From Sulfitobacter noctilucae (GTDB taxonomy: Bacteria; Pseudomonadota; Alphaproteobacteria; Rhodobacterales; Rhodobacteraceae): a DNA stretch of 64,000 bases. The notes under the pieces were generated by a model that did not search any database, was not told the DNA's origin, and saw only the letters and a program-made list of their open reading frames with translations. Location of the stretch: assembly GCF_000622365.1 (NCBI RefSeq), contig NZ_JASC01000002.1, positions 124,001 to 188,000 of the forward strand. The letters are read 5' to 3'. How positions within the stretch are numbered: the first letter of the stretch is position 1; each line of letters opens with the position of its first letter. Positions 36,171 through 46,044 of this stretch are shown here, piece after piece. Both the position numbers and the translations under genes were made by a program.

Positions 36171-37685
36171 ATGGTATCCTGCGCCTATACGGTGGCATTC
36201 CAAGGGGTCGAGGCGCGGATGGTCGAGGTGCAATGCGCCGTGACCGCAGGCCTGCCGAGTTTTTCCATCGTCGGCCTGCCGGACAAAGCTGTGTCGGAAG
36301 CGCGGGACCGGGTGCGCACGGCACTGACCTCCATGGCGATTGCACTGCCGTCGAAACGGATCACGATCAACCTCAGCCCGGCGGACCTGCCAAAGGAAGG
36401 CAGCCACTTTGATTTACCGATTGCCTTCGCCCTGTTGGCCGCGCTCGACATCCTGCCAGATGATGTAACCCGCAGCGTAGTCGCATTAGGCGAGCTATCA
36501 CTGGACGGGACATTGGTGCCTGTGGTCGGCGCTTTACCCGCCGCGATGGCTGCCGCCGCGCAGGATCGCAGCCTGCTCTGCCCGCAAGGCTCGGGGGCCG
36601 AAGCGGCCTGGGTCGGGGCCACGCAAGTGATCGCCGCTGCCTCTTTGGGCGATGTGGTGCGCCATTACACGGGGCAGACGCCGTTGGCCCCCGCAACACC
36701 GGGCGAGGTCACGCTGGATCCCACAGGCCGCGACCTGCGCGAGGTCAAGGGACAGGAACGCGCCAAACGCGCCCTCGAAATCGCCGCCGCAGGTCGGCAC
36801 CACCTGATGTTTGTCGGCACGCCGGGGTCCGGCAAGAGCATGCTCGCGGCCCGCCTGCCCACAATCTTGCCGCCGCTCACTCCGACCGAAGCGCTTGAAA
36901 CCTCTATGATCCATTCGCTGGCCGGACTGCTGGACGAAGGCGGTATCAGCCGGGCGCGTCCGTTTCGCGAACCGCATCACACCGCCTCAATGGCTGCGAT
37001 CATCGGGGGGGGCCGGCAAGCCAAACCGGGAGAGGTGAGCCTTGCGCACAACGGCGTGCTGTTCATGGACGAATTCCCGGAATTCCCGCGCACCGTGTTG
37101 GAAACGCTGCGCCAACCGATCGAGACGGGCGAAGTGATGATCGCGCGGGCGAATGCCCATGTGAAATATCCATGTAAATTCATGCTGGTGGCCGCTGCGA
37201 ACCCCTGCAAATGCGGCTATCTGCCTGATCCTGCGCGGGCCTGTGCGCGGGTGCCGCAATGTGGCGAAGACTATATGGGGCGCATCTCAGGCCCGCTGAT
37301 GGACCGGTTCGACCTGCGCGTTGATGTGCCGCCGGTGGCCTTTACCGACCTTGATCTGCCGGCCAGCGGTGCCGGCTCGGCGCAGGTCGCCGCGCGGGTG
37401 GCCGAGGCGCGCGCGGTGCAATTGGCGCGGTTCGACGGGCGTTCGGGGCTCAGCGTCAATGCGGACGCGCAGGGCGATGTGCTGGAGGAAATCGCAACCC
37501 CGGATGCCGATGCCCGCGATCTGTTGAACCGCGTGGCAGAGCGATTTCATCTGTCTGCACGGGGCTATCACAGGGTGATCCGGGTCGCGCGAACCATCGC
37601 CGACCTGGATGGATCGGAAGACGTGCGCAAACCCCACATCGCAGAAGCGGTCAGCTTTCGGGTGGCGAGCCCAGTTCATGAGTGA
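36171..37685 (+). CDS. comM: YifB/ComM family Mg-chelatase-like AAA+ ATPase
   Basis: 504-residue hexameric helicase-like ATPase; ComM promotes branch migration during natural transformation, and in Rhodobacter it serves recipients of gene transfer agents. N-terminal fold MVSCAYTVAFQGVEARMVEV, Walker A GTPGSGKS in the centre, Walker B LFMDEF, and a zinc-type cysteine cluster NPCKCGYLPD...C...C in the Mg-chelatase domain. ATG 36171 behind AGCAAGG is preferred over GTG 36156. CtrA-like half sites lie upstream. The 3' end overlaps the convergent hydrolase gene by 35 bases. Confidence 0.94.
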   Translation: MVSCAYTVAFQGVEARMVEVQCAVTAGLPSFSIVGLPDKAVSEARDRVRTALTSMAIALPSKRITINLSPADLPKEGSHFDLPIAFALLAALDILPDDVTRSVVALGELSLDGTLVPVVGALPAAMAAAAQDRSLLCPQGSGAEAAWVGATQVIAAASLGDVVRHYTGQTPLAPATPGEVTLDPTGRDLREVKGQERAKRALEIAAAGRHHLMFVGTPGSGKSMLAARLPTILPPLTPTEALETSMIHSLAGLLDEGGISRARPFREPHHTASMAAIIGGGRQAKPGEVSLAHNGVLFMDEFPEFPRTVLETLRQPIETGEVMIARANAHVKYPCKFMLVAAANPCKCGYLPDPARACARVPQCGEDYMGRISGPLMDRFDLRVDVPPVAFTDLDLPASGAGSAQVAARVAEARAVQLARFDGRSGLSVNADAQGDVLEEIATPDADARDLLNRVAERFHLSARGYHRVIRVARTIADLDGSEDVRKPHIAEAVSFRVASPVHE

Positions 37686-38577
37686 TCCAGCCCGCAAGCT
37701 CGTCAAGACTGGCTCGCGCTTCGGGCAATATGTTGTGAAACAACGGCCAGACATGGGGCAAATCATGCTTCTCCGCGTATTGAACGCGCCGGCCAGCCGC
37801 TTGCAGGACAGACACCATCCGCCGCGCATCATCGCGCAGGATCTCTGTATCCCCGGCCGTGATCCAGACAGGCGGCGCATCTGAAAAATCGCCACGGAGC
37901 GGGCTGATCAAAGGGCTGTCCGGCGCTTGGCCTGCAAGATACATTTGCGTCATCTCATGAGCGCGGGTGGCGGGCAGAACCGCTTCTTTATTGGCATTCT
38001 CGACCAGACTGTCGCCGCTGAACGTCATATCGGTCAAAGGGGAAAAGCAGAAAACTCCCGCTGGCAAATCGGCTTTCTCGTGGATCAATCGGGCCAGCAG
38101 CGACAAGGCCAATGCGCCACCAGCACTGTCCCCGCCGATGATAATTTGTCCAGGTTCAACACCGCTGCGCAGCAAACTGCCCCAGGCTGTCCACATATCG
38201 TCGATGGCAGCGGGATAAGGCGCTTCGGGCGCGCGGCGGTAGCGCGGCAAAATGGCTCTGGCACCGGTGCGCCGGCAAAGTTGCGCCAGCATCGCTGCAT
38301 GTGTGCGCGGAGACCCGAAAACGAACCCGCCGCCGTGGGCATAAAGGATAACGGTATCACTGCTCAACTGGCGCGGTACAACTTCCAACACCTCCACCCG
38401 GCGTTGGTCCTGTTCCATGACCTGCCACTGCATCTGCGTCCCGCGTGGCGGATGAAACAAAAGCCGCGCGTTCAGTTCCAGCCTACGGCGCAGCGCGTCC
38501 GCACCCTTGGCGCGCGCCATCATCGGCTTTTCGACACCACGCAGCCAGCGGTTCAGAAGGCGGGCACGCAAGCTCAT
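37651..38577 (-). CDS. Alpha/beta-hydrolase, hormone-sensitive-lipase family
   Basis: 308 residues. The oxyanion motif HGGGFVFGSP and nucleophile elbow GGDSAGGALAL identify the HSL/acetyl-hydrolase group; the acid and base are likely in ITAGDTEILRDD and LPHVWPLF. No signal peptide; likely a cytosolic carboxylesterase on short acyl chains. Its start overlaps the gshB stop by one base, so it ends the rsmI-yraN-gshB-hydrolase operon. Confidence 0.87.
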   Translation of the reverse strand: MSLRARLLNRWLRGVEKPMMARAKGADALRRRLELNARLLFHPPRGTQMQWQVMEQDQRRVEVLEVVPRQLSSDTVILYAHGGGFVFGSPRTHAAMLAQLCRRTGARAILPRYRRAPEAPYPAAIDDMWTAWGSLLRSGVEPGQIIIGGDSAGGALALSLLARLIHEKADLPAGVFCFSPLTDMTFSGDSLVENANKEAVLPATRAHEMTQMYLAGQAPDSPLISPLRGDFSDAPPVWITAGDTEILRDDARRMVSVLQAAGRRVQYAEKHDLPHVWPLFHNILPEARASLDELAGWITHELGSPPES

Positions 38578-39509
38578 CAGAGTTTACCTTCGATGGCCTC
38601 CCAGATGCGCCCGGCGATGTTCACATCATTAAAACGCTCCAATTCCTGAATGCCAGTAGGGGAGGTGACATTGATTTCTGTCAGGTAGTCACCAATGACG
38701 TCAATGCCGACAAAGACCTGCCCTTTTTCCTTGAGCAGCGGCCCGATGGCGGCGCAAATCTCCTGATCCCGTTCAGTCAGGCCGACCTTTTCGGGACGAC
38801 CGCCCACATGCATGTTCGAACGGGTTTCCCCTTCGGCAGGGACGCGGTTGATGGCACCCACGGCCTCGCCGTCCACCAGAATGACGCGCTTGTCGCCCTT
38901 GGAGACAGCCGGCAGAAATTTCTGCACGATCAGTGGCTCGCGGGAGAAACCGGTGAAAAGTTCGTGGAGCGAGGTCAGGTTGCGGTCGTTGGCATCAAGG
39001 CGGAAAACACCGGCACCGCCATTTCCGTAAAGGGGTTTGAGTATGACATCGCCATGTTTGGCCTTGAACGCCTTGATGGTATCCAGATCGCGCGCGATTG
39101 TGGTCGGCGGGGTCAGATCGGGGAAGTCAAGTACCATCAGTTTTTCGGGATAATTCCGCACCCAGAACGGATCATTCACAACAAGCGCCTGGTCCTTCAG
39201 CCGGTCCAGCAAATGTGTCGACGTGATGTAATGCATGTCGAAAGGCGGATCTTGCCGCAGCCAGATCACATCGAAATCTGCCAAATTTACTTCGCGTTCA
39301 TCACCAAGCTGCGCATGATCGCCCTGCACGCGCTGGACCGAGAAATCATGGCCGCGGGCAGTTATGCGGCCTTCCTGATAGGCGAGCTTGTCAGGAGAAT
39401 AAAAGAACAGGCTATGCCCACGAAGCTGTGCTTCTTCGGCAAGCCGAAAGCTGCTGTCCGCGTTGATGTTTACGTCCCCGATCGGGTCCATCTGAAAGGC
39501 AATTTTCAT
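38577..39509 (-). CDS. gshB: Glutathione synthase
   Basis: ATP-grasp ligase joining gamma-glutamylcysteine and glycine, second step of glutathione synthesis. 310 residues. N-terminal FQMDPIGDVNINADSSFRLA, ATP-grasp lysine loop GDVILKPLYGNGGAGVFR and the metal-binding end INVTSPTGIQELER match GshB closely. The arrangement rsmI-yraN-gshB is conserved across proteobacteria. It ends by overlapping the hydrolase start. Confidence 0.97.
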   Translation of the reverse strand: MKIAFQMDPIGDVNINADSSFRLAEEAQLRGHSLFFYSPDKLAYQEGRITARGHDFSVQRVQGDHAQLGDEREVNLADFDVIWLRQDPPFDMHYITSTHLLDRLKDQALVVNDPFWVRNYPEKLMVLDFPDLTPPTTIARDLDTIKAFKAKHGDVILKPLYGNGGAGVFRLDANDRNLTSLHELFTGFSREPLIVQKFLPAVSKGDKRVILVDGEAVGAINRVPAEGETRSNMHVGGRPEKVGLTERDQEICAAIGPLLKEKGQVFVGIDVIGDYLTEINVTSPTGIQELERFNDVNIAGRIWEAIEGKL

Positions 39510-39567
39510 GGGCGTTTCCTTGCTGCTTGTCTCTTAGATGGCGCAGCAGGGTGCCAGGTGCAATGGG

Positions 39568-39948
39568 TCAGCCGTGACCGAAAGCGTTTTCAATGATCTG
39601 CATGTCGCCTGTTCCATCGACCAAGGCGACGTCGAAACGGACATTTGTCAGACTGCCAAGAGGCTGCGTGCCAAGAAATTCTTCAGCCGAGGCATAGATC
39701 CGCTGCATCTGCCGTGGAGAGAGGCTTTCCGCCGCGCGCGCAATGCTGCGGCTTTGTTTTACTTCGACAAATACCAGACCCGTTCCGTCCTGCAGGATGA
39801 GGTCGATCTCGCCGCCAGAACCCCGCCAACGTCGGCGTGCAACAGCAAAGCCGCGCCGCTCGTAATCTTGAGCAATACGGTGTTCTGCCGCCAAACCCGC
39901 GTGAAAAGCCGTGCGTCCCCGGTGATGCCGGTCATTCGGTTTTGTCAT
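39568..39948 (-). CDS. yraN: YraN family (UPF0102) endonuclease-fold protein
   Basis: 126 residues. The nuclease-like core has the family's GSGGEIDLILQDG...LVFVEVKQ (aspartate, glutamate and lysine of a PD-(D/E)xK-type fold). True activity is not established for the family. The ATG at 39948 is chosen (MTKPNDRHHRG); ATG 39954 is equally possible and the frame runs open to 40035 inside rsmI. Overlaps the rsmI end by 17 bases. Confidence 0.87.
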   Translation of the reverse strand: MTKPNDRHHRGRTAFHAGLAAEHRIAQDYERRGFAVARRRWRGSGGEIDLILQDGTGLVFVEVKQSRSIARAAESLSPRQMQRIYASAEEFLGTQPLGSLTNVRFDVALVDGTGDMQIIENAFGHG

Positions 39949-40807
39949 CCTCATTCTTCCCCAATGCCAATGCCCGTTGATAAACCTGTCTGCGCGGTAG
40001 ATCATGGGCCTGTGCCACCATATCGGCGGCGTCACGCACCGACATTTCCGTAAGGGCGCGGCGCAGGGACGAATCTATGTCGGCTTCCTTAACAATCTCT
40101 GAATGGCTGCGGTCAACAAGGACCACAATTTCGCCTTTAGGCGTTTGATTGGCGTAAACCTCGGCCAGTTCGGCCAATGTGCCACGGCGCACTTCTTCGA
40201 ACTTCTTGGTCAATTCGCGGCAAACGGCGGCCTCTCGGGCCTCTCCAAGCACCTTGGCTGCGTCTCGCAGCATGGCCGCCAACCGTTTGGGTGATTCGTA
40301 AAACACCAAAGTGCCTGCCGCAGCACCCAGTTTCTCCAATGCAGCACAGCGGGCCGCTTTGGCATTCGGCAAAAAGCCTGCAAAAAAGAACGCGTCCGTG
40401 GGCAGGCCTCCAATGGCCAGTGCCGTCAGTACGGCGGATGGTCCCGGTGCGCAGGTTACAGGGATCTCTTCGCGCGCGGCTAGACGGCCCAGTTCGAACC
40501 CCGGATCAGCGATCAAAGGCATGCCGGCCTCAGACGCATAGGCCACCGATTGCCCGTCTTTTACCGCCGCAACCAACCGTTGTGCGATGGCATCACCGCT
40601 ATGATCATGCAGGGCTACGATACGCCGGTTGCCCAGCGGCACGCCATGGATATCCATCAATTTGCGCAAGGACCGCGTATCCTCGGCCGCCAGCACATCT
40701 GCCGAAGCAAGGGTATCCAGTGCCCGCAGCGTGATATCGCGGGCTGTGCCTATAGGCACACCCACAAAGTATAATCCTGCCGAGAGCGGCACCATTTGAT
40801 AATTCAC
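39932..40807 (-). CDS. rsmI: 16S rRNA (cytidine1402-2'-O)-methyltransferase
   Basis: SAM-dependent methylation of ribose at C1402 in the ribosomal P site. 291 residues of the tetrapyrrole-methylase fold: LYFVGVPIGTARDITLRAL, AAEDTRSLRKL, SEAGMPLIADPG and FYESPKRL are all RsmI signatures. Start is GTG 40807 with GGCGGG upstream; ATG 40795 is the alternative. Divergent from the LpoA-like gene by 89 bases. Confidence 0.96.
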   Translation of the reverse strand: MNYQMVPLSAGLYFVGVPIGTARDITLRALDTLASADVLAAEDTRSLRKLMDIHGVPLGNRRIVALHDHSGDAIAQRLVAAVKDGQSVAYASEAGMPLIADPGFELGRLAAREEIPVTCAPGPSAVLTALAIGGLPTDAFFFAGFLPNAKAARCAALEKLGAAAGTLVFYESPKRLAAMLRDAAKVLGEAREAAVCRELTKKFEEVRRGTLAELAEVYANQTPKGEIVVLVDRSHSEIVKEADIDSSLRRALTEMSVRDAADMVAQAHDLPRRQVYQRALALGKNEDDKTE

Positions 40808-40896
40808 GCTGGACCCGCCTTTCGCACCCTCTATGATTATAACCGAGTGATCGGGTGCCCTGACATCCGATAAACCACCTGGGGAGTGAGTTACAG

Positions 40897-42081
40897 ATGA
40901 TTGCTATTTTCGATGCTGGCCGCAAGAAGCTGCGGTTGTTGCTTTTGCCTTTTGTTCTGATGGCGATCACTGCCTGTGATCCGGCGGCCCTGGGCGGGCT
41001 GTCATCCACCGGCGGGCCAAAGATTGATGCGAACGCGGCTGTGCCCGTGGCCCTTCTGGTGCCGCGTGGCGGGTCGCAAAGCGACAATCTGCTGGCGGCA
41101 AACCTGGAAAACGCCGCGCGGATGGCGATCCGTGATCTGGACGGTGTCAAAATCGATCTTCGCGTTTATGGCACGGGCGGCAATGCCGCAACCGCTGCAA
41201 CAATGGCCTCGCAGGCTGTCAGCGAAGGGGCAAAAATCATTCTTGGTCCGGTCTACGGCGAAGCCGCGAACAGCGCAGGCGTGGCTGTGGCCTCTTCGGG
41301 CGTGAACGTCCTGGCTTTCTCGAACAACCCTACTATTGCCGGCGGGAACGTCTTTGTCCTAGGGCCAACCTTCGCCAATACAGCCAACCGGCTGGTGAAC
41401 TATGGCAAGCGCAACGGCAAGGACAAGATCGTCATCCTGCATGCGAATGACGTGGCCGGCCAACTGGGACGCAATGCCATCCAGCAAGCAATTTCGGCCA
41501 ATGGTGCCACGCTCGCAGGATCGGTCGACTATGCGCTGAGTCAGGAATCTGTCGTGGCCGCAGTGCCGCGTGTCAAAAGTCTGGTCGACAGCAGCGGGGC
41601 CAATGCGGTCTTTATGACCACGTCCTCCGCCAGCGCGCTGCCGTTGTTTGCGGAAATGCTGCCCAGCGCAGGTGTACGCCCCTCCTCCACGCAATATATC
41701 GGCCTGACCCGCTGGGACATTCCTGCACAGACGCTTTCCTTGCCCGGCGTGCAGGGCGGTTGGTTTGCTTTGCCTGATCCCGGTGCCAGCGCTGCCTTTG
41801 GCTCAAAGTACCGCGCCGCATACGGGAAGGAACCGCATCCCTTGGCTGGCCTCGCTTTTGACGGGATCGCGGCCATCGGGGCGCTGGTCAAGTCGCGCAA
41901 GTCCGATGCCTTGACCGGCGGCGCATTGACACAAGGGGCGGGCTTTCGCGGTGCCTCCGGCGTTTTCCGTCTGCGTCGGGACGGCACCAACGAACGGGGC
42001 CTTGCTGTGGCGACAATCCGCAACAACAGTGTGGTCGTACTTGAAGGCGCGCCTCAGGCCTTTGGCGGCGCCGGCTTCTGA
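40897..42081 (+). CDS. LpoA-like lipoprotein, penicillin-binding protein activator
   Basis: 394 residues. Signal peptide LLLLPFVLMAITAC with lipobox ITAC, then a type I periplasmic-binding-protein fold (VALLVPRGGSQSDNLLAANL, IILGPVYGEAANSAGVAVAS, FSNNPTIAGGNVFVLGPT) as in the C-terminal half of LpoA, an outer-membrane activator of PBP1A. The N-terminal TPR part of enterobacterial LpoA is absent, the usual alphaproteobacterial form. Position opposite rsmI-yraN is the conserved LpoA context. Confidence 0.87.
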   Translation: MIAIFDAGRKKLRLLLLPFVLMAITACDPAALGGLSSTGGPKIDANAAVPVALLVPRGGSQSDNLLAANLENAARMAIRDLDGVKIDLRVYGTGGNAATAATMASQAVSEGAKIILGPVYGEAANSAGVAVASSGVNVLAFSNNPTIAGGNVFVLGPTFANTANRLVNYGKRNGKDKIVILHANDVAGQLGRNAIQQAISANGATLAGSVDYALSQESVVAAVPRVKSLVDSSGANAVFMTTSSASALPLFAEMLPSAGVRPSSTQYIGLTRWDIPAQTLSLPGVQGGWFALPDPGASAAFGSKYRAAYGKEPHPLAGLAFDGIAAIGALVKSRKSDALTGGALTQGAGFRGASGVFRLRRDGTNERGLAVATIRNNSVVVLEGAPQAFGGAGF

Positions 42082-42083
42082 TC

Positions 42084-44867
42084 TTGGGCAAAGCCGCAGT
42101 ATTGAACCCGACATCAGGCGTGGCTGAAGAGCCTCGCCTGATTTGTGCGCCAGAGGAGATATTTGACGCTCCCGTTATTGCGCAAAAGATTACTGACGCC
42201 ATCGGTGATCTGCCACCGGCAGAGGCGCGCACGGCCGTGGTCGACATCCTCCGCGACGCCCAGCGAATCGGACGCGATGCTATTGCAACGGCGTTTGCCG
42301 CGAAGCCCTTTGATGCGGGCGGCATGACGCGGGCTTATACCTATCTGACAGATCACCTGGTACGCACCACATTGGATTTCGCCGCACAAAAGCTGCACCC
42401 GAAGCCGAACCCGACAGAGGGTGAGCGGCTGGCCGTTATTGGCGTGGGGGGCTATGGCCGGGGCGAAATGGCGCCCTTTTCGGATGTCGATCTGCTGTTT
42501 CTTATCCCGTACAAAGCCACCGCCTGGTCCGAGAGCGTTGTCGAAAGCATGCTCTACATGCTTTGGGATCTGAAGCTGAAGGTCGGGCATTCCACACGGA
42601 CGATCAAGGATTGCATTCGTCTGGGTGCCGAGGATTTCACCATCCAGACCGCTATGCTGGAACACCGGCTAATCACCGGCGATGCGGCGCTGGCGCAGGA
42701 TCTGCGCGAGGCGCTTGATGCAAACCTTTTTTCCGGCACCGGCACTGATTTCATCGAAGCCAAACTGGACGAGCGCGATCGCCGACACGTCAAGCAGGGC
42801 CAACGCTATGTGGTCGAGCCGAATGTGAAAGAAGGCAAAGGCGGGCTGCGCGACCTTCATTCGCTGTTCTGGATTGCCAAATACATCTACAAGGTCAACC
42901 GCGCCGCCGAGCTGGTCGATCGTGGAGTCTTTCGTGCCGATGAGTTCGAGACCTTTCGCGCGGCTCAGTCGTTTTTGTGGGCGGTGCGCGGGCATCTGCA
43001 TCTGCTATCCAACCGGGCAACTGAACAGCTGGCATTCGACATGCAGGTGCAGGTGGCGCAGGCGATGGGCTACAAAGACACCGCCGGGCGTCGGGGTGTT
43101 GAGGTTTTCATGCAGGCCTACTTTCGCCACGCCACCGCTGTGGGCGACCTGACCCGCATTTTCCTGACCGGGCTAGAGGCCATTCATCTAAAACCGGAAC
43201 CCCTGTTGGAGCGGATCTTTCGCCGCCGGCCACGGGTGAAAGCCGGCTACGAGGTGGTGCACAATCGCCTGGCTATCGTCGATGACACGGCGTTTCTTGA
43301 CGACAAGCTGAACCTGCTGCGTATCTTCGAGGAAGCCTTGCGGACGGGCATGTTGATCCACCCCAATGCGATGCGTCTGATCAAGGCCAACCTGCATCTG
43401 ATCGACAATGAGGTGCGGACTGCACCCGAAGCACGGCGTATTTTCTATGACCTGTTGCTGAAACACGGCAACCCAGAACGCGCTTTGCGTCGCATGAATG
43501 AATTGAACATGCTGTCTGCGTTCATTCCCGAATTCGAACCCATCGTCGCGATGATGCAGTTCAATATGTACCACAGCTATACGGTGGACGAGCACACGAT
43601 CCAGACCATCGCCAATCTTGCGATGATCGAGAAACACGAGCTTGAGGAAGAGCTGCCTGTCGCCTCTTCGATCCTCAGTCGCGGCGTGAACCGCAAGATT
43701 CTCTATACGGCACTGCTGCTGCATGACATCGGCAAGGGCCGGTCGGAGGATCATTCGATCCTCGGGGCCAAGATTGTGCGGGCCGTGGCACCGCGACTGG
43801 GGCTGAAGCAGGAAGAAGTTGATACGGTGGAATGGCTTGTGCGCTATCACCTGCTGATGTCCGATATGGCGCAAAAGCGCGATATTGCCGATCCGCGCAC
43901 AGTGCGCGACTTTGCCAAAGCGGTGCAAACGGTCAAGCGGCTTGACCTGCTCTGTGTCCTGACCGTCTGCGACATTCGCGGGGTTGGGCCGAACACCTGG
44001 AACAACTGGAAAGCGGCGCTGATCCGCGGGCTTTATCGTCAGACCAAGCGGGCGCTGGAAACCGGTCTGGAAGACCTGAACCGCGCCAACCGGGGGGCTG
44101 AAGCCAAGAAGGCGCTGCGCGAGGCGCTGTCGGACTGGCCACGCAAGGCACTGACGACAGAGACCGGACGCCATTACGACCCTTATTGGCAGGGTTTGCA
44201 TGTGACGGCGCATGTCGCATTCGCCGAACTACTGCGCGACATCGGCACCGAGGATGTGCGGATTGATCTGCACCCTGATGAGGACCGCGATGCCACGCGG
44301 GCCTGTTTTGTCATGCCGGACCATCATGGCATCTTCGCCCGACTTGCAGGGGCGCTGGCCCTGGTGGGGGCAAACGTCGTTGATGCCCGCAGCTATACGA
44401 CCAAAGACGGCTATGTCACCGATGCTTTCTGGATACAGGATTTTGAAGGCAACGCCTTTGAAGCCTCCAAGCTGCCCCGGATGCGTTCGATGATCATCAA
44501 GACCCTGCGTGGCGAGGTGATCGCCCGTGACGCGCTGAAATCCCGCGACAAGGTCAAGAAACGCGAACGCGCATTCAGGGTGCCGACGCATATCACATTC
44601 GATAACGATGGATCGGAGATCTACACGATCATCGAAGTGGATACCCGCGACCGTCCTGGCCTGCTTTATGATCTGACGCGCAGTCTGGCCGACAGCAATG
44701 TCTATATCGCCAATGCCGTCATCGCGACCTATGGCGAACAGGTGGTCGATACCTTCTACGTCAAGGATATGTTCGGCCTGAAATACTATACGGAAAGTAA
44801 ACAGCGGACGCTCGAAAAGCGTCTGCGACAGGCGATTGCTGATGGGGTAGAACGGGCAGCAGAATGA
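42084..44867 (+). CDS. glnD: [Protein-PII] uridylyltransferase/uridylyl-removing enzyme
   Basis: Master nitrogen sensor: uridylylates PII proteins when glutamine is low and removes UMP when it is high. 927 residues: nucleotidyltransferase domain with GGYGRGEMAPFSDVDLLFL (122-140), HD domain with LLHDIGKGRSEDH (H547, D548), and two ACT domains at about 739-820 and 848-925 that bind glutamine. The start is uncertain: TTG 42084, 2 bases after the preceding stop, or GTG 42120; there is no ATG before residue 79. Confidence 0.95.
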   Translation: MGKAAVLNPTSGVAEEPRLICAPEEIFDAPVIAQKITDAIGDLPPAEARTAVVDILRDAQRIGRDAIATAFAAKPFDAGGMTRAYTYLTDHLVRTTLDFAAQKLHPKPNPTEGERLAVIGVGGYGRGEMAPFSDVDLLFLIPYKATAWSESVVESMLYMLWDLKLKVGHSTRTIKDCIRLGAEDFTIQTAMLEHRLITGDAALAQDLREALDANLFSGTGTDFIEAKLDERDRRHVKQGQRYVVEPNVKEGKGGLRDLHSLFWIAKYIYKVNRAAELVDRGVFRADEFETFRAAQSFLWAVRGHLHLLSNRATEQLAFDMQVQVAQAMGYKDTAGRRGVEVFMQAYFRHATAVGDLTRIFLTGLEAIHLKPEPLLERIFRRRPRVKAGYEVVHNRLAIVDDTAFLDDKLNLLRIFEEALRTGMLIHPNAMRLIKANLHLIDNEVRTAPEARRIFYDLLLKHGNPERALRRMNELNMLSAFIPEFEPIVAMMQFNMYHSYTVDEHTIQTIANLAMIEKHELEEELPVASSILSRGVNRKILYTALLLHDIGKGRSEDHSILGAKIVRAVAPRLGLKQEEVDTVEWLVRYHLLMSDMAQKRDIADPRTVRDFAKAVQTVKRLDLLCVLTVCDIRGVGPNTWNNWKAALIRGLYRQTKRALETGLEDLNRANRGAEAKKALREALSDWPRKALTTETGRHYDPYWQGLHVTAHVAFAELLRDIGTEDVRIDLHPDEDRDATRACFVMPDHHGIFARLAGALALVGANVVDARSYTTKDGYVTDAFWIQDFEGNAFEASKLPRMRSMIIKTLRGEVIARDALKSRDKVKKRERAFRVPTHITFDNDGSEIYTIIEVDTRDRPGLLYDLTRSLADSNVYIANAVIATYGEQVVDTFYVKDMFGLKYYTESKQRTLEKRLRQAIADGVERAAE

Positions 44868-44887
44868 CCGCTGCCCGTCTTTGGATG

Positions 44888-45946
44888 CTAGAGGCCAATG
44901 AACAGATCAGCCAAGGCAATCCACAAAGGAATGCTCAGGATCGCAACAGGCGTGCCCAATCCTGTTGAGGCCCCGACATAGGCCGAAGGGTTGGCCTCTG
45001 GCAGAGCACCGCGCATGGTGGGCGGGCCGGAGATGTCCGAACTGGACGCCGCCATCACAGACAAAAGCACCACGCCACCAGCGGAGAAGCCGGTCAGATG
45101 ATGCGCCAACAGTCCCGCACTAAACCCGAGTAAACCATGGATTAAAGGTGCGCCAAGACCGTAAAGCACATAGGCCCCGGCCACTTTGCGCAACTCTGAC
45201 AGCCGCGACCAAGCCTCCATGCCCATCACCAGCATCAGGATGGACAGCAGACCTTTGAACAGCGGCTCGTAAAAGCTGTGGTAGACTGTCTCGGGCCGCC
45301 CCAGTACGCCGATGACGATGCCCAGTACCAGCGCCGAGATTGCTGGACTTTGGAAGGTATCGCGTGAGATATCCCTGATGATCTGCCCGTCAAAGCTTGC
45401 ACTTGTGCCTGACGTGCCGCCTCCTATCATCATTGTGCCGTCAGAAGATGTCGAGACGGTCTTGCGGGCCACCGATATCCGCGCCAGCACAATCGCCGTG
45501 ACCAATGCCGCGATATCCATGAAGGGATACAGCGCGCCGATAAAACCCTCATAGGCGATCTGCTCCGCGTCGAGCATCGCCATGCCCGCAGCCAGCGTCG
45601 ATGCCGAAACCGCGCCGAATACACCTGCTGTCGCCATTCCGTCCATCTGTGACACACCACGCCACCGCGCCAGAGTGCCAGAGCCGATCAGGACGATCCC
45701 GATGCCGACCGTTGCGGCCAGGATTGCGGGCACGGCAAGTGCGACCAGATCCGCTTCGCGTACCGAAATGCCGGCACCCAAACCAACCTTGAGCAAGAGG
45801 ACCATGACGACAAATTTATAAACCGGCGTCGGAACCTCCAGTTTGCTGCCGCAGGCGGCCAGCATCATGCCCCCGATCAAGAACGCCAGCGTTGGCTTTT
45901 GCACCTGCGCCACCACGGTGCCAATAACGTCCCAGACTATTTCCAT
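44888..45946 (-). CDS. SbtA-family (DUF897) sodium-dependent bicarbonate permease-like protein
   Basis: 352 residues, about ten helices in two inverted halves (FLIGGMMLAACGSKLEVP, FGAVSASTLAAGMA, VMAASSSDISGPPTMRGALP). It matches the SbtA permease family, sodium/bicarbonate symporters in cyanobacteria; in heterotrophs the substrate is unproven. ATG 45946 is chosen since the family starts MEIVWDVIG; the open frame to 46147 runs into the divergent regulator. No SbtB partner is adjacent. Divergent from a LysR gene that probably controls it. Confidence 0.87.
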   Translation of the reverse strand: MEIVWDVIGTVVAQVQKPTLAFLIGGMMLAACGSKLEVPTPVYKFVVMVLLLKVGLGAGISVREADLVALAVPAILAATVGIGIVLIGSGTLARWRGVSQMDGMATAGVFGAVSASTLAAGMAMLDAEQIAYEGFIGALYPFMDIAALVTAIVLARISVARKTVSTSSDGTMMIGGGTSGTSASFDGQIIRDISRDTFQSPAISALVLGIVIGVLGRPETVYHSFYEPLFKGLLSILMLVMGMEAWSRLSELRKVAGAYVLYGLGAPLIHGLLGFSAGLLAHHLTGFSAGGVVLLSVMAASSSDISGPPTMRGALPEANPSAYVGASTGLGTPVAILSIPLWIALADLFIGL

Positions 45947-46026
45947 CGCCTCATTCCCCTGTTTGCAGTCCAGCGGGGTATGTCGGAGGTAGCGGAAGAA
46001 TAAAAATATATCTTTATTGCGGTTAC

Positions 46027-46043
46027 GTTCTATAAAGTAGAAC
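46027..46043. promoter_or_regulatory. LysR-type operator palindrome
   Basis: Perfect GTTCTA-N5-TAGAAC ending one base before the lysR ATG, beside an AT-rich AATAAA/TTTATT patch (45999-46018) in the 98-base divergent region. Fits LysR autoregulation and control of the permease. Confidence 0.6.
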
Positions 46044-46044
46044 G

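Noticed and set aside
43188..44213. 341-codon minus-strand frame opposite glnD
   Set aside because: Antisense shadow in the HD-domain region of glnD.
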